A DNA stretch of 64,000 bases from Pseudoxanthomonas suwonensis J47 (lineage in GTDB: Bacteria; Pseudomonadota; Gammaproteobacteria; Xanthomonadales; Xanthomonadaceae). The notes below the pieces were generated by a model. The model was not told the origin of the DNA, did not search any database, and saw only the letters and a list, made by a program, of their open reading frames with translations. This document shows positions 63,159-64,000 of the stretch, in pieces. The position numbers were made by a program, and so were the translations under genes. Where the stretch lies: NCBI RefSeq assembly GCF_000513955.1, contig NZ_KI911332.1, positions 66,642-130,641 on the forward strand, read 5' to 3'. How positions within the stretch are numbered: position 1 is the first letter of the stretch; each line of letters opens with the position of its first letter.

Positions 63159-63279
63159 TTCGTGATGGGTAATTGGTGATTGGTGATTCGAAAAAGCCGC
63201 GGCGCCGGCACCCGCCGCCAACCGTACCGGGCGCCTGCTGTTGCTGTTACGAATCACCAATCCCGAATCCCGAATCACG
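63159..63279. repeat. Heptamer-type inverted repeat between ybaB and recR
   Basis: Two arms built of near-heptamers of the GATTCGG / GATTGGT kind: ATTGGTGATTGGTGATTCG on the left (63172-63190) and CGAATCACCAATCCCGAATC plus a further CCGAATC on the right (63250-63279). They enclose about 60 bp of GC-rich DNA. The arms are AT-richer than anything nearby. Such heptamer-made intergenic elements are common in xanthomonads. No gene was found in the 130-bp gap. Confidence 0.75.
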
Positions 63280-63283
63280 GCTC

Positions 63284-63604
63284 TTAAAACGGCAACTTCA
63301 TGCCCGGCGGCAGCGGCATCCCCGCCGAAGCGGCCGCCATCTTCGCCTTGGACTCGGCGTCGACCTTGTTGGAGGCGTCGTTGAACGCCGCGGCCACCAG
63401 GTCCTCTACCATTTCCTGGTCGGACAGCAGCGAAGGATCGATGCGCACCTTGCGGCACTCCTTGGTGCCGGTGAGGGTCACGCTGACCATGCCGCCACCG
63501 GCGTTGCCGGTGACCTCGAGCCTGGCCAGTTCTTCCTGGGCGCGCTGCAGGTTTTCCTGCATCTTCTGCGCCTGTTGCATCAGTTGGGCGATGTTGCCAC
63601 GCAT
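63284..63604 (-). CDS. ybaB: YbaB/EbfC family nucleoid-associated protein
   Basis: 106 residues. The N-terminal helical part (I-A-Q-L-M-Q-Q-A-Q-K-M-Q-E-N-L) and the G-M-V-S-V-T-L-T-G core are typical. EbfC/YbaB binds DNA as a dimer and affects nucleoid structure. It lies directly after dnaX (1 base apart) in the conserved dnaX-ybaB-recR order. Confidence 0.95.
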   Translation of the reverse strand: MRGNIAQLMQQAQKMQENLQRAQEELARLEVTGNAGGGMVSVTLTGTKECRKVRIDPSLLSDQEMVEDLVAAAFNDASNKVDAESKAKMAAASAGMPLPPGMKLPF

Positions 63605-63605
63605 G

Positions 63606-64000
63606 TCAGTTACCGTCTGAAGGTCGGATGGAGTCGGGCACGACGCGGGCGCCGTGCTTCTCGATCAGGCGCTTGACCGCCGGATCGTTGAGGAAGGTTT
63701 CCTCGGCCGCGGCCTGGCGCGAGCCACGCTCGCGCTCGCGGCGCTGGTTCAGTGTCTCCGCCGGCGCGTCGCCGGTGGTGAAGACGATCTTCGGCGCCCC
63801 GCCCAGCGAGGCGGCCAGCGCATCGGCCAGCGCCGCGGTGGAGCGTTCGGTGCGCAGGTATTCGAAGCCGGGATCCAGGGCCAGGGTCAGCACGCCGTTG
63901 GCGTGGCTGATGAAGGCCGTGTGCCCGGCCAGTTCCCTGGACGGGCCCTTGAGGTCGCAGCTGGCCACGCGCTGCAGCCAGTCCTCGGCGTCGGCCACGA
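63606..64000 (-). CDS. dnaX: DNA polymerase III subunit gamma/tau, 3' part (cut by window end)
   Basis: Only the last ~131 codons are inside the window; the gene continues past 64000. The visible part is the tau C-terminal domain that binds the polymerase alpha subunit: A-E-D-W-L-Q-R-V-A, H-T-A-F-I-S-H-A-N-G, and the end segment F-L-N-D-P-A-V-K-R-L-I-E-K-H-G-A-R-V-V. The assignment rests on this domain and on the dnaX-ybaB-recR gene order. Confidence 0.88.
   Translation of the reverse strand, partial: VADAEDWLQRVASCDLKGPSRELAGHTAFISHANGVLTLALDPGFEYLRTERSTAALADALAASLGGAPKIVFTTGDAPAETLNQRRERERGSRQAAAEETFLNDPAVKRLIEKHGARVVPDSIRPSDGN

Overview
This 64 kb window is chromosomal DNA from a very GC-rich gammaproteobacterium, most likely a member of the Xanthomonadaceae (Lysobacter/Luteimonas-like). 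The inference rests on gene order (rpoE-rseA-mucD-lepA-lepB-rnc-era-recO; fabH-fabD-fabG-acpP-fabF-pabB-mltG-tmk-holB-pilZ; a stand-alone RnfB next to a TraB/GumN protein), on a MutL that carries the endonuclease motif typical of bacteria without MutH, and on dispersed intergenic repeats that start with GTAG. No rRNA, tRNA, CRISPR array, prophage or insertion sequence was recognised.

Layout. 1-3.2 kb: a dienelactone hydrolase/HIT/small membrane protein operon, a 47-bp tandem array that runs into a start-less second copy of the membrane gene, dcd, and two copies of a composite intergenic repeat. 3.2-16 kb: apbC, then an accessory block (TonB-dependent receptor, S9 peptidase, Sel1-like protein, DUF2147 protein) lying between apbC and metG, then metG, a TPR-sulfotransferase, a HAD hydrolase and RnfB. 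16-23.5 kb, minus strand: TraB/GumN, DUF1684 lipoprotein, mutL, amiC, tsaE, nnr. 23.5-27.2 kb: queG, a 1-kb intergenic region packed with repeats, and xseA. 27.2-37.6 kb, minus strand: nitrilase-like hydrolase, GNAT, recO, era, rnc, DUF4845, lepB, lepA, mucD, rseA, rpoE. 37.9-40 kb: a multifunctional beta-oxidation protein. 40.2-52 kb, minus strand: two little-known genes, then pilZ-holB-tmk-mltG-pabB-fabF-acpP-fabG-fabD-fabH-rpmF-yceD. 52.1-62 kb: maf, three minus-strand membrane glycosyltransferase-type genes, and a plus-strand moxR-DUF58-tgpA-slp operon. 62.1-64 kb, minus strand: hinT, recR, ybaB and the 3' part of dnaX.

How the genes work together. Most of the window is core machinery: envelope-stress control (rpoE/rseA/mucD) next to protein export and translation (lepB, lepA) and RNA/ribosome processing (rnc, era); type II fatty-acid synthesis joined to cell-wall, folate and replication genes through many ATGA stop/start overlaps; and DNA repair (mutL, recO, recR, xseA). 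The accessory parts are the receptor/peptidase block, which looks like peptide uptake, the sulfotransferase, the glycosyltransferase trio and the two genes downstream of pilZ. The most unusual non-coding content is the mosaic of repeat families at 0-3 kb and 24.6-27.2 kb, plus two promoters whose spacing predicts leaderless mRNAs (queG and the sulfotransferase). Nothing proves a wholly new system. The best candidates for new biology are the glycosyltransferase trio, the repeat mosaic, and the tandem array that has replaced the start of a duplicated gene.
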